Positions 16,236 through 24,368 of a stretch of 29,097 bases of DNA are shown here, one piece after another. The number at the start of each line of letters is the position of its first letter. Within the stretch, counting starts at the first letter, position 1. A model generated the notes under the pieces. The model was not told the DNA's origin, made no database searches, and saw nothing but the letters and a program-made list of their open reading frames with translations. The translations under genes were made by a program, and so were the position numbers. The DNA is from Thermoanaerobacterales bacterium UBA4877. GTDB taxonomy: Bacteria; Bacillota; Thermoanaerobacteria; Thermoanaerobacterales; UBA4877. The stretch is taken from positions 1-29,097 of the forward strand of contig DHDL01000035.1 of NCBI GenBank assembly GCA_002399345.1. The letters run 5' to 3'.

Positions 16236-16759
16236 CAGCCTGTAAATAAATACTCTACTCCTATAAGGGTCTTGGCATCTATTAACTTTTGTGAACTGAT
16301 CATATCTTTGAGCTCTTGCTTTGTAAACTCCCTTATATCCAGAATCTCATCGGGATCTAAATTCTGTTTTCCCGAAACAAGGTCCGTCGCCGTATAAAGA
16401 TAGATGTACTCGTTGGAAAAACCCGGGGATGTATAAAACTCAAAAACCTTTTTAAGTTTTCCTTTATAACCCGTTTCCTCTTCCAATTCCCTTGCTGCGC
16501 AAGCGCCGGGCAGTTCACCATTCTCCATTTTACCGGCGGGTATCTCCCAGAGTTCTTGTTCCGTCGGCTTTCTGTACTGTCTTACCATGATCACTTTTCC
16601 GTCTTTTGTTACAGGCAGAATTGCAGCTGCACCCATATGTTCCACTATCTCCCTCTTTGCAATTTTGCCGTTAGGCAGACGGACATTTACAACTTTAAGG
16701 TTTATTATACTGCCGTTGTATATCTTTTTGTCGTTTATAGTTATTTCTTTTTTATCCAT
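16223..16759 (-). CDS. NUDIX hydrolase, ADP-ribose pyrophosphatase type
   Basis: Cytosolic 178-aa hydrolase, similar to NudF/ADPRase, which cleaves ADP-ribose to AMP and ribose 5-phosphate. A complete Nudix box (GX5EX7REUXEEXGU) spans 76-98: G76, E82, then RELEEETGY with the Mg-binding glutamates. MVRQYRKPTEQELWEIPAG before the box is typical of ADP-ribose rather than dinucleotide enzymes. The start ATG follows GAGGAAG. It lies 12 bp after the DUF3866 gene and is the last gene of the steA cluster. The exact substrate is inferred. Confidence 0.9.
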   Translation of the reverse strand: MDKKEITINDKKIYNGSIINLKVVNVRLPNGKIAKREIVEHMGAAAILPVTKDGKVIMVRQYRKPTEQELWEIPAGKMENGELPGACAARELEEETGYKGKLKKVFEFYTSPGFSNEYIYLYTATDLVSGKQNLDPDEILDIREFTKQELKDMISSQKLIDAKTLIGVEYLFTGWMES

Positions 16760-16771
16760 TGTACTTCCTCT

Positions 16772-17839
16772 CTATAAATAAAGATTATCCATCACAAACC
16801 TTGCTGCTGCGGCACATGTCTTATAAAAATAAGGATCATCTTCATATACCCTACCCATAGTACGAATACTTAAATCAAACTTATTCATGGCATCGGTTAT
16901 ATATCCTCCGTTTTTGTCATAAAAATCACATCTGCCGGTAGACTTTAATAAAAAAATCTGTTTCTCTAATATTTCATAAGATAACCTGTCCATCTCCGGC
17001 AGCACGACATCACTGTGCGTATGGCATAATTCTTTTAACGAGGTCATGGAATGATGGCTTATTCCTTTATGCCTATCCCTACTGTCGGAAAAACTTATCC
17101 TGGGCACGTATACCGCCCTGCCTTTTAGATCGTTGACTGCATCGATGATATATCCTTCGTCGGCACCGGAAAAACCATATTTTGTGTTTGTACCGGTTAT
17201 TCCCGGTCCCATGGATACAAGTATGACGTCAGCATGGCAGATCTCTTTTGCAGCGATCAAACCGGTATATATGTTTACCGCTTCAAGGTCGCCACCAAAG
17301 GCCTGGCCTATTGTTATTGTTGCATCGATAATTTTTTTTTCTTTAAGATGCCTTACGATTTTACTGAACGATATCGGTAAACAACCTGAATCTGTCATAA
17401 CATAGCTTATTTTGATGCCTTTAAGGTATTTCAAAGCGGTTGCGGTTATGGCCATCATGCTGTGCAGCGGACAAATTATGACATATCCCCCGCCTAAGCC
17501 TTTAAATCCCGTTATTTTATCCCTGTATGGGCTACCTTCCTCTTCTACGCTCATAGCGCTGTGCTGTAAAGGTGTATAACGTAGCTTCATTATATGGCCC
17601 GGCCCGGCTGATTCAAATTCCTCATTTTTGCTTATTACAAAGTCATATCCCCCGGTACCCAAGCCAAGAGAGGTGGCAGTGGTATTTAAAATCACACTAT
17701 CCCCCTGCTTTAACCTGCCCGTAAAAACGGTGTAATTCATGGCGGATATATCATTGCCATCTATCCTTACCGTAATCTCCTGCAACTTATCGTCCTCATA
17801 TGTAATACCTTTAACAGTACCTTTTCTTAGTTTTATCAT
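16772..17839 (-). CDS. DUF3866 family protein of unknown function
   Basis: 355-aa soluble protein resembling the DUF3866 family; no biochemical role is known to me. The N-terminal ~85 residues look like a beta-rich domain (MIKLRKGTVKGI; GDSVILNTTATSLGLGTGGYDF). The rest alternates strand and helix and is rich in conserved glycines: FKGLGGGYVIICPLHS near 113-128, TIGQAFGGDLEAVNIYTG near 176-193, and MGPGITGTNTKYGFSGADEG near 208-227. No signal peptide, membrane helix or familiar catalytic motif is visible. ATG follows GAGGTGAT. It is packed between the L,D-transpeptidase and NUDIX genes. A nucleotide- or sugar-binding enzyme is possible but unproven. Confidence 0.82.
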   Translation of the reverse strand: MIKLRKGTVKGITYEDDKLQEITVRIDGNDISAMNYTVFTGRLKQGDSVILNTTATSLGLGTGGYDFVISKNEEFESAGPGHIMKLRYTPLQHSAMSVEEEGSPYRDKITGFKGLGGGYVIICPLHSMMAITATALKYLKGIKISYVMTDSGCLPISFSKIVRHLKEKKIIDATITIGQAFGGDLEAVNIYTGLIAAKEICHADVILVSMGPGITGTNTKYGFSGADEGYIIDAVNDLKGRAVYVPRISFSDSRDRHKGISHHSMTSLKELCHTHSDVVLPEMDRLSYEILEKQIFLLKSTGRCDFYDKNGGYITDAMNKFDLSIRTMGRVYEDDPYFYKTCAAAARFVMDNLYL

Positions 17840-17862
17840 TTGTATAGATCACCTCATTCAAA

Positions 17863-18546
17863 TCATTCAAACAGTTTTAAACCCAGAGATATGTAAGTGG
17901 TCTCATCTATATTCTTATTATAAGTAAGCCCGTTATCCAGTTTAAACTTAAGCACAGCATCTTCCATACCCCTTCCGTATATCCCGTCCAGCTTTCCTTT
18001 ATAATATCCCATCTGTTTCAGCTTTTCTTGTACGGCTAAGACATGGGAACCCCTATCGCCGGGTGATAGGTTGCGGTATCCGTCTCCCATGAGCCCATAC
18101 TGTCCACCGTATACAACCACCGGTGTACCCACCTGTACCATTGAATACAACTCTTCAACATCATTATTTCTCATCCGGAAACATCCGTGGGATGCAGCCC
18201 AGCCGACAGAACCCGGCCGATTCGTGCCATGTATTCCATAACTCCCCCACGGTACGTTAAGACCCATCCAACGTGTACCAAAGCTTCCTCCCCATATTGA
18301 TTTACTTACTATCTTAAAATATCCAAGGGGTGAAGGGGTACTGTATTTACCTATGGCTATAGGATAGGATTTCATAAGTTTATTGTCTTCCAGAAGAAAA
18401 AGCCGTGCCTCTTCAGCATCTATCAATATTTTATATTGTTTAACATCCGGTTTTTCTCCATGTATTATCATTGGGGAAACAAACAATATCACTATAACGG
18501 CAAATATAACCAATACAATGAGGATTAATAATTTATTGTTTTTCAT
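17863..18546 (-). CDS. L,D-transpeptidase with peptidoglycan-binding domain
   Basis: 227-aa membrane-anchored wall enzyme. One N-terminal helix (about 5-27) is followed by an external YkuD catalytic domain with His106 (YGIHGTNRPGS) and ASHGCFRMRN, whose Cys122 is the nucleophile. A C-terminal peptidoglycan-binding repeat (about 161-208: LSPGDRGSHVLAVQEKL, GYYKGKLDGIYG) tethers it to wall glycan. Such enzymes make 3-3 cross-links or attach proteins or remodel cortex. An upstream in-frame TTG at 18561 is unlikely, since AGGGAGG lies 4 nt before ATG 18546. It follows the MraY-like gene by 23 bp in the steA cluster. Confidence 0.92.
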   Translation of the reverse strand: MKNNKLLILIVLVIFAVIVILFVSPMIIHGEKPDVKQYKILIDAEEARLFLLEDNKLMKSYPIAIGKYSTPSPLGYFKIVSKSIWGGSFGTRWMGLNVPWGSYGIHGTNRPGSVGWAASHGCFRMRNNDVEELYSMVQVGTPVVVYGGQYGLMGDGYRNLSPGDRGSHVLAVQEKLKQMGYYKGKLDGIYGRGMEDAVLKFKLDNGLTYNKNIDETTYISLGLKLFE

Positions 18547-18569
18547 GTTTCCTCCCTGCAATAAAAAAC

Positions 18570-19406
18570 TTATCTGCCTAAGTCATCTAAAAATTTCAAT
18601 AATGAGTTCTCCTCTATCAATCTAGTGAGCGAATACCTCTCCGTATATATATGTATTGCAACAAGAAATAAAGAACATACTATTTTAAAATACCATGAAC
18701 CAAAAAGAGCGACAAATGCTCCGGCAGATATCCCTAAAATATTAGAACCGGTATCTCCCAACATAGAGCGTGCTTTTAAGTCATCTCCCATATAAACAAG
18801 GACAGCGCAAAGCAGAGGAAACACAACCGCCATGGCCGGACTGCGGAGACGTGCAAATAAAAAGGTTAAAATAATCACCGAGAGAAAACCTTTGATCGAA
18901 CGTCCGGGCCGTAAATCCAGAAGATTTAAAAAATTAGTCGATAAAGTTATAATAAGAACATTCATCAAAAATTCAAGCACGGGAAAAACTGCGCTAAGGT
19001 TAATATTAGTTACTCTGATACAGGATGATATAAAAAGCGCCGTTAAGAGACCGGACAGCGCTTTAAAACCTCCGGTTGTAAGCTCACCATTCATAAGCTT
19101 CCCAATATGTCCTTTAAGTCCCTTGACACTTCCGTCACCCATCATATCATCGATGAATCCGCTAAACCCCATTACTGCCGCGCCTATGATATAAGCCAAT
19201 AAAATCTTAGTGTTGTCTGTTACGAACAGAAGAGGAATCGTACCGGAAACCATCACAGGAATAAACATAAGCCCCATACCCACAGGTATTTCATCACCAA
19301 GATAGTTTGTGGTAAGGCAGCCCCTTTTAATAAGCATTTTTTTAAACATGGTTTTCAGCATCACAGAAAAAAATACAGATATTACCAGGGAAATAATATA
19401 AAGCAT
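18570..19406 (-). CDS. MraY/WecA-like polyprenyl-phosphate sugar-1-phosphate transferase
   Basis: Polytopic membrane protein (278 aa) of the PNPT superfamily, which moves a sugar phosphate from a UDP-sugar to a lipid phosphate. The catalytic landmarks are Asp86-Asp87 (FIDDMMGD), NFLNLLDLRPGR at 158-169 in place of the usual NxxNxxDGxDG, and MLGDTGSN at 215-222, matching MraY FMGDTGS. It is shorter than MraY (~320 aa), and the second motif has RPGRS where GLDG is expected. AGGTGAG places the start at ATG 19406, not the upstream 19427. Between the GT2 and L,D-transpeptidase genes. Sugar and lipid are unknown; it is not the main MraY, which normally sits in the mur/dcw cluster. Confidence 0.82.
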   Translation of the reverse strand: MLYIISLVISVFFSVMLKTMFKKMLIKRGCLTTNYLGDEIPVGMGLMFIPVMVSGTIPLLFVTDNTKILLAYIIGAAVMGFSGFIDDMMGDGSVKGLKGHIGKLMNGELTTGGFKALSGLLTALFISSCIRVTNINLSAVFPVLEFLMNVLIITLSTNFLNLLDLRPGRSIKGFLSVIILTFLFARLRSPAMAVVFPLLCAVLVYMGDDLKARSMLGDTGSNILGISAGAFVALFGSWYFKIVCSLFLVAIHIYTERYSLTRLIEENSLLKFLDDLGR

Positions 19407-19410
19407 ATTC

Positions 19411-20073
19411 TCACCTCGCAGCCTCAAGTATTATGGTCTTAAGTATGTCTTTAAACTGCCTGCCCCTATGTATAAAATCCTTAAAGCTTCTTCCGGTCAC
19501 CTTATGGGTCATATTCACTTCAACCTCTGCTATTGCATAACCCATCTTCAAAGTCTCAGCCGTCATTGCAAACTCCATACCGTACCCATCGGGAATCCAC
19601 AAATTATTTAAAACCTCTCTTTTATATGCTCTCTGCCCGGACAGGGCTGAACCGATGACCTGTCCGGTGAGCATCTTTAGTCCCCAACGAGTTAATCCCT
19701 TTACCAGACCGAAGCCGCCTTTTTTATTGGTTTTGGGGAATGATGCTATGGCAACGTCGGCCTGGCCGCTAGCAACCGGCTTTATAACCTTGGAAATCTC
19801 TCCTGCAGTGTTACCCACATCGCCGTCTATAAGAACAATAATATCCGTATTTATTGATTTAAGACCCATCCTTACCGCATTTCCCTTGCCGCTGTTTTTT
19901 TTAAGCCTGATACATTTTACATCCATACCGCTGGATTTCTCAAATGTATCATCGCCAGAACCATCATCGATGACAACTATATTATCAAAAATCCCCGTAT
20001 CTTTTATAGCTTTTAAAGTGCTTTCTATAACATCTCCTTCATTATAACATGGAATAACTACTCCAATACTCAT
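19411..20073 (-). CDS. Family 2 glycosyltransferase
   Basis: 220-aa GT-A fold transferase without membrane helices, like polyprenyl-phosphate mannose or glucose synthases. IGVVIPCYNEG at 3-13 and VVIDDGSGDDT at 33-43 form the nucleotide site; LIDGD at 81-85 supplies the metal-binding DxD. The downstream SGQRAYKREVL near 143-153 and the acidic MEFAMTAETL near 166-175 resemble acceptor and catalytic-base regions. The ATG follows the steB TAA with no gap, and the site GGGGTG is within the steB end. Paired with the MraY-like gene 4 bp downstream, it probably adds or charges a sugar on a lipid carrier. Donor and acceptor unknown. Confidence 0.88.
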   Translation of the reverse strand: MSIGVVIPCYNEGDVIESTLKAIKDTGIFDNIVVIDDGSGDDTFEKSSGMDVKCIRLKKNSGKGNAVRMGLKSINTDIIVLIDGDVGNTAGEISKVIKPVASGQADVAIASFPKTNKKGGFGLVKGLTRWGLKMLTGQVIGSALSGQRAYKREVLNNLWIPDGYGMEFAMTAETLKMGYAIAEVEVNMTHKVTGRSFKDFIHRGRQFKDILKTIILEAAR

Positions 20074-20961
20074 TTAGACACCCCGGTTCATTGCAGGCAT
20101 AAGCGAAGACGAAGATTTTTTAACACCATAATTGCCTTCCACACCCTGCATCACTATAATAAGTGAAGTCTCGCCTATAACATTGTCAACATTATCTACA
20201 GTAGAAATCTTCTCCTTTTTATAATCTTCCATATATGAATGCTTAACGTCGCTTCTTTCAACTCCAATTATTGGTATCTGTTCTTTTTTTATTGCCTTTA
20301 TTATAGGTATGTCAACAGCATTAATAAAATTATCGTTTTCTACGCTGCCGCCGGCAATAATAACATAATCCACGGGCAAAGAATAATCTCCCTTCATTTC
20401 TATATACTCATTATCGCTTAAATACTTCATTAAATCCCCATATTTATGGTTTATTATATGCTGTGCTATTACATCGCTTGTAAGTTGAGGTATATTATTT
20501 TTGTCCATATCTTCAGAAGAAACATTGTTTGTTATTTTGTTTTTTAAAGCATCATCGTTCACACTTTCTTCTAACTTGCTATGAACAGCTGTTATATTGA
20601 CAACATCCGCGCCTGCACTTTTAAGCGTGTTTTTAAGAGAAGAGTATATATAATCATCCGTTGTTTCTATGACAGCAACATTTATACCATTAAGCCTGTC
20701 CTTTGCAAAGAAAGGAAATACACCCTCGGAATACTGCTGGTATAGCTCAAGATCACTTTGAACCTCTGCATTCTTTTTATTTAAATCAATATTTTGCTGC
20801 TTCATCTCATCAAACTTTTTTGTCATTTCATCAATCAATGAATTTTGCTGTTCCATATAAAATTGCTGACTGTCTATATTAAAACCTATAAATATACCTA
20901 TTCCCAGTGCCAAAAAAATTGCTGCTATCGTTATCACATAAAATTTCATATTAACACCCAT
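20074..20961 (-). CDS. steB: SteB/MctB-like membrane protein (DUF3186-type)
   Basis: 295-aa protein with one N-terminal helix (about 6-27, AIFLALGIGIFIGF), a coiled coil (about 30-75, rich in Gln, Lys, Glu), and an extracytoplasmic alpha/beta domain. It resembles the family that includes mycobacterial MctB (called a copper transporter) and corynebacterial SteB, which with SteA controls division peptidoglycan hydrolysis. No metal-binding Cys or His cluster is visible, which argues against copper transport here. ATG follows AAAGGGATGAT; a second ATG at 20949 is possible. It begins 12 bp after steA. The symbol is by homology and order; function in this phylum is inferred. Confidence 0.78.
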   Translation of the reverse strand: MGVNMKFYVITIAAIFLALGIGIFIGFNIDSQQFYMEQQNSLIDEMTKKFDEMKQQNIDLNKKNAEVQSDLELYQQYSEGVFPFFAKDRLNGINVAVIETTDDYIYSSLKNTLKSAGADVVNITAVHSKLEESVNDDALKNKITNNVSSEDMDKNNIPQLTSDVIAQHIINHKYGDLMKYLSDNEYIEMKGDYSLPVDYVIIAGGSVENDNFINAVDIPIIKAIKKEQIPIIGVERSDVKHSYMEDYKKEKISTVDNVDNVIGETSLIIVMQGVEGNYGVKKSSSSLMPAMNRGV

Positions 20962-20973
20962 AGTATCATCCCT

Positions 20974-22092
20974 TTATATACCTAAAGTAAGTTTTATCCT
21001 CAACCTTATTATACTAAAAAACTGCTGCATGGGCGGAGACATAAAAAAGACCACACTAATAGGCAAAAGTGCCGATATCGTAATACCCAATATGTAACTC
21101 AGCTTGACACCTGAACGGTATAACTTACTTACACCCTTTGCATCCATTAACTTAGAGCCTATTTTCAGTCTTACTAAAAAGGTACTTGCCATACCTTTAC
21201 GTCCTTTTTCCAAAAAGTCTATCATATTAGTATGGGTGCCCACGGCAACAATAAGATCGGCCCCCAGTTCATATGACATTAAAAGAGCAATATCCTCACT
21301 GGTGCCCGGCATCGGTACAACATCCGATTTTAAATCAAGATCGTTTACCCTTTTGAGACCGGGTGCACGACCATCAGTGTATGCGTGTACTATGATCTGC
21401 TTACAGCTTTTAAGACATTTGTCGGTCACGCTGTCCATATCTCCCACTATTATATCGGGAGTATAACCATTTTCCAACAGTGCATCACCGCCCCCGTCAA
21501 CACCAATGAGAACAGGTTTTACTTCATCTATATAATCATGTATCGTGTTTAAATCCTCACGGAAGTTTTTCCCTCTTACTACAACAAGAACCTGCTTACC
21601 TTTAATATCCACCACAGATTTAGGAAAATCAACCTTTTTTATAAAAAAGTCTTTTTCTCTTTTTGCATACTCCAGGGTATTTTCAATAAACTTGTCCAAT
21701 TCTTTGTCTAAGCTCTTATAAGACCGGGCCATTAATTCATCAATTTTTTGTTCATCAAGTATAGTACCCTTGCCAATGTAAGCATCATTGCTATAGATTT
21801 CTTCTCCTTCTATATTTAGCGTGTCACCTTCTTGTATCTTATCGGCAGTATCTTCACCCACATCATCAATAAGCAGTATCCCGTTTTCCACAAGAATTTT
21901 TGGACCTTCATTGGGATATCTACAGCTGATTGACTCATCGGCATTTATAACAGCCTTTACCCTGTCTTTTACAAGTGTCTCAGCAGCAACCTCGTCCACA
22001 TCCTGATGATAAATAACGGCAATGTCTCCGGGTTCTAATCTCTTACATAGATTCTTTGTCCTTTTATCAACCTTTGCCGTTCCTTTAATCAT
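20974..22092 (-). CDS. steA: SteA-like protein with thiamin-pyrophosphokinase-type domain
   Basis: 372 aa. Residues ~1-150 are an N-terminal domain of unknown role ending in a charged helix. Residues ~165-310 resemble the thiamin pyrophosphokinase catalytic fold: VDGGGD at 198-203, TPDIIVGDMDSV at 211-222, and a GTSEDIALL segment near 263-271. A single helix, 331-351, follows near the C-terminus, giving a short tail. This architecture matches corynebacterial SteA, a cytokinetic-ring-associated partner of SteB. Real thiamin synthesis is unlikely because of the membrane helix and the steB neighbour. It is the first gene after the promoter at 22131-22139 and begins the cluster that runs to the NUDIX gene. 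Confidence 0.82.
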   Translation of the reverse strand: MIKGTAKVDKRTKNLCKRLEPGDIAVIYHQDVDEVAAETLVKDRVKAVINADESISCRYPNEGPKILVENGILLIDDVGEDTADKIQEGDTLNIEGEEIYSNDAYIGKGTILDEQKIDELMARSYKSLDKELDKFIENTLEYAKREKDFFIKKVDFPKSVVDIKGKQVLVVVRGKNFREDLNTIHDYIDEVKPVLIGVDGGGDALLENGYTPDIIVGDMDSVTDKCLKSCKQIIVHAYTDGRAPGLKRVNDLDLKSDVVPMPGTSEDIALLMSYELGADLIVAVGTHTNMIDFLEKGRKGMASTFLVRLKIGSKLMDAKGVSKLYRSGVKLSYILGITISALLPISVVFFMSPPMQQFFSIIRLRIKLTLGI

Positions 22093-22130
22093 ATAATCAC
22101 ATCCATCTAAATATAACCTATCAAAGATAT

Positions 22131-22139
22131 ATTATAACA
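22131..22139 (-). promoter_or_regulatory. Extended -10 promoter of the steA cluster
   Basis: Minus strand TGTTATAAT: a perfect TATAAT (22136-22131) with an upstream TGn. It lies 12 bases past the spo0A terminator and about 30 nt before the steA ATG. No good -35 is present (only a T-run 16 nt upstream), as is common with extended -10 promoters. Confidence 0.55.
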
Positions 22140-22147
22140 TATATAAG

Positions 22148-22180
22148 AAAAAAAATAATGAGCTGATTAAGCTCAGCTCA
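22148..22180 (-). terminator. spo0A terminator
   Basis: TGAGCTGA (22180-22173 as minus RNA) and UCAGCUCA (22166-22159) make an 8-bp stem with a 6-nt loop, then UUAUUUUUUUUC. The spo0A TGA lies in the left arm. It separates spo0A from the steA cluster. Confidence 0.88.
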
Positions 22181-22967
22181 CTTTCAATTCCAATCTCAGT
22201 TTATCCGCTATCATTGCTATGAACTCCGAGTTGGTAGGTTTCCCTTTATCATTCTGGATCGTATAACCGAAAATGCTGTCTATGGTCTCTACCTTGCCCC
22301 GGCCCCATGCCACTTCAATGGCATGCCTTATGGCTCTCTCTACCCTGCTGGAGGTTGTTCCGTATTTTTTTGCAATAGCCGGATAAAGCTCTTTAGTAAC
22401 TGCACCAAGCAGATCCATATTATCAATCACCATCATAATGGCATCCCTAAGATAGACATAACCTTTTATATGCGCCGGTATACCGATCTCATGAATAATA
22501 TTTGTAACTATAAGCTCAATATCGGGAGCCTCGGTGGTACTGTAGTTCGATGACGGCTTTTCGTAAACTCTGTATTGATTGTTGCTGTTTACATTTAAGA
22601 CCTCATGTACACGCTTAATAAATGTATCCAAATCAAAAGGTTTTAGTATGTAATAATCTATACCCATCGATATGGCTTTTTGAGTTATTGTGTCCTGGCC
22701 AACCGCAGATAAAATAATGACCTTAGGATATTTATTCAATCCCAATTCAGGTAATTTTTCCAGAACTCCCAAGCCGTCCAGATAAGGCATAATTATGTCT
22801 AAAACTATTAGATCGGGCTGCGTATCCTGAACAACTTCGAGAGCATGATTTCCGTCGTTAGCGACACCTACAATTTTAAAACTCTCATCCTTCTCAAGAC
22901 ATTCTTTAAGTATAGAGCAAAACTCCTTGTTATCATCAACGATAACAATGCCGTATGTTTTATCCAT
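22173..22967 (-). CDS. spo0A: Sporulation master response regulator Spo0A
   Basis: 264 aa. The receiver domain (1-~120) has the acidic pair Asp11-Asp12, phospho-acceptor Asp57 in LIVLDIIMP, and Lys109 in ILKPF. After a linker with Ser/Thr/Asn, the Spo0A DNA-binding domain (about 148-263) shows [32 protein letters not shown] (recognition helix region) and [11 protein letters not shown]. Phosphorylated Spo0A binds 0A boxes to start sporulation. The ATG start has AAGG abutting it and GAGAGGG 11 nt upstream; an in-frame TGA just upstream rules out extension. It is transcribed separately, with its own sigma-H type promoter, 0A box and terminator, between spoIVB and steA. Confidence 0.97.
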   Translation of the reverse strand: MDKTYGIVIVDDNKEFCSILKECLEKDESFKIVGVANDGNHALEVVQDTQPDLIVLDIIMPYLDGLGVLEKLPELGLNKYPKVIILSAVGQDTITQKAISMGIDYYILKPFDLDTFIKRVHEVLNVNSNNQYRVYEKPSSNYSTTEAPDIELIVTNIIHEIGIPAHIKGYVYLRDAIMMVIDNMDLLGAVTKELYPAIAKKYGTTSSRVERAIRHAIEVAWGRGKVETIDSIFGYTIQNDKGKPTNSEFIAMIADKLRLELKVS

Positions 22968-23017
22968 CCTTCAATGCACCCTCTCCTTTAAATCAAAAAT
23001 TCCACATCACCCTTTGT

Positions 23018-23046
23018 GTATTCGACAATCAATTGTATATTCCTGC
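23018..23046 (-). promoter_or_regulatory. Sigma-H promoter and 0A box of spo0A
   Basis: Minus strand GCAGGAATA (23046-23038), 11 nt, GTCGAATAC (23026-23018) fits the sigma-H consensus RnAGGAwWW and RnnGAATWW in all but the last base. TGTCGAA (23027-23021), the core 0A box, overlaps the -10. This points to sigma-H expression with direct Spo0A feedback, as in Bacillus. The start would be near 23011, a ~44-nt leader. Confidence 0.75.
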
Positions 23047-23064
23047 TAACGTTTCCAAATACTT

Positions 23065-23097
23065 AATAAAAAATAAGCCGGTATAAAACCGGCTTAT
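23065..23097 (-). terminator. spoIVB terminator
   Basis: ATAAGCCGGT (minus 23097-23088) and ACCGGCUUAU (23082-23073) form a 10-bp perfect stem with a 5-nt loop and a following UUUUUAUU. The spoIVB TAA is in the left arm. Confidence 0.92.
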
Positions 23098-24365
23098 CCA
23101 GAAACTGTCTTATATTCGGCAGGTTCAATCTGATTGAACATCCATTCAATGTAAACACCATATCCTCTGGTAGGATCATTTACAAAAACATGGGTGACGG
23201 CACCTATCAATTTCCCATTCTGGATTATAGGGCTGCCACTCATTCCTTGAATAATACCGCCTGTTTTTTTTAGCAGTCTTCTATCAGTCACCTTAATTAC
23301 CATACTTTTCGATGATGGACGGCTCTGATCGGACGTCTTTATGATTTCAACATCATAAGACTTAGTACCCTTATTATCTAAATCAATCAGTATTTGAGCC
23401 GGCCCGGTCTTTATTTCTGACTGTAAACCTATCGGCATTAATTTCCCTTGTACCTGTTTATTCATATGGCCAAAAATGCCAAAAGACGTATTCTCTTCAA
23501 TGCTTCCCTGAGGATTTAATTCATTAGTAAATACACCGCGTATCTCACCGGGTTTATTGCTTTTTCCACTTTCAATGGAAGTGATCTCAGTATTGTAAAT
23601 TTCACCGTCACTCAAAGACAGTTTTTTCCCTGTAGCTGTATCGGTTATAGCATGGCCTAAAGCTCCAAACATTTTATTATCCTCAGTAGTAAACGTCAAG
23701 GTTCCGATACCGGCGGTATGGTCTTTCACCCAAAGACCTATTCGAAATTCACTATCTTCTTTTGATTTTATAGGCATAATTTGCTTTTTTAGGATCCCAC
23801 CATCTCGTTTTACAGATATAGGTATTGTTTTATTGCCTGCTTTGTTTAAAATCCTGGTGATATCATCTGCGCAGTTTACCTTGACATTATCCAATGTCAA
23901 GATCATATCACCCGGCTGTATACCCGCCTTTCTCGCCGGTTTATAGACCCTTGCATCACATCCTATCACTTCGGATAAACCTACAACCATTGTTCCTCTA
24001 GTTTTTACTTTCACACCTATCGGTTGCCCTCCAGGTCTGACATAAACATCAGGAACAACATCCAATGTCACTTTTTTTAGTGGGAACAAGCCGAACAAAT
24101 AAAACTCCAGATTACTTTTGCCTTCCTTTATTGTATTTATTGTAAGTGGTTTATTATTCAGCTTTATTGCACTGGTATCAAAGTCAGTACTGATCGCATC
24201 CGGTAATTTAAAGTCAAAACTCTGCTTCGAACCTTCCGCAACCTTTATTACATCCGGTATATTGTTTATAAACCGCAGTGGAAATACATAATCTGCAATA
24301 ATTAAAGAAAAAATAAGAAAAACAGCAAAAATCTTGGATATTCTTTGTTTATCCAAATTTACCAC
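23094..24365 (-). CDS. spoIVB: SpoIVB peptidase (S55 family)
   Basis: 423-aa serine protease made in the forespore and exported to the intermembrane space, where it cuts SpoIVFA and triggers pro-sigma-K processing. There is an N-terminal helix at 11-30, a PDZ domain about 115-200 (MVVGLSEVIGC; KAGIQPGDMILTL), and an S55 domain with the triad His238 (GALGHAI), Asp361 (VTDRRLL) and Ser376 (QGMSGSPI), close to Bacillus H236/D363/S378. The annotated GTG 24365 is only about one base from GGGAG; TTG 24356 in the same frame has 10-nt spacing and may be the true start. It follows recN but is separated by a terminator and has a candidate sigma-G promoter. An 11-bp inverted repeat flanks its leader. 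Confidence 0.95.
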   Translation of the reverse strand: MVNLDKQRISKIFAVFLIFSLIIADYVFPLRFINNIPDVIKVAEGSKQSFDFKLPDAISTDFDTSAIKLNNKPLTINTIKEGKSNLEFYLFGLFPLKKVTLDVVPDVYVRPGGQPIGVKVKTRGTMVVGLSEVIGCDARVYKPARKAGIQPGDMILTLDNVKVNCADDITRILNKAGNKTIPISVKRDGGILKKQIMPIKSKEDSEFRIGLWVKDHTAGIGTLTFTTEDNKMFGALGHAITDTATGKKLSLSDGEIYNTEITSIESGKSNKPGEIRGVFTNELNPQGSIEENTSFGIFGHMNKQVQGKLMPIGLQSEIKTGPAQILIDLDNKGTKSYDVEIIKTSDQSRPSSKSMVIKVTDRRLLKKTGGIIQGMSGSPIIQNGKLIGAVTHVFVNDPTRGYGVYIEWMFNQIEPAEYKTVSG

Positions 24366-24368
24366 GCT

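Noticed and set aside
20974..22092. SteA-like protein as a true thiamin pyrophosphokinase
   Set aside because: Extra N-terminal domain, C-terminal membrane helix and steB neighbour; no thiamin genes nearby.
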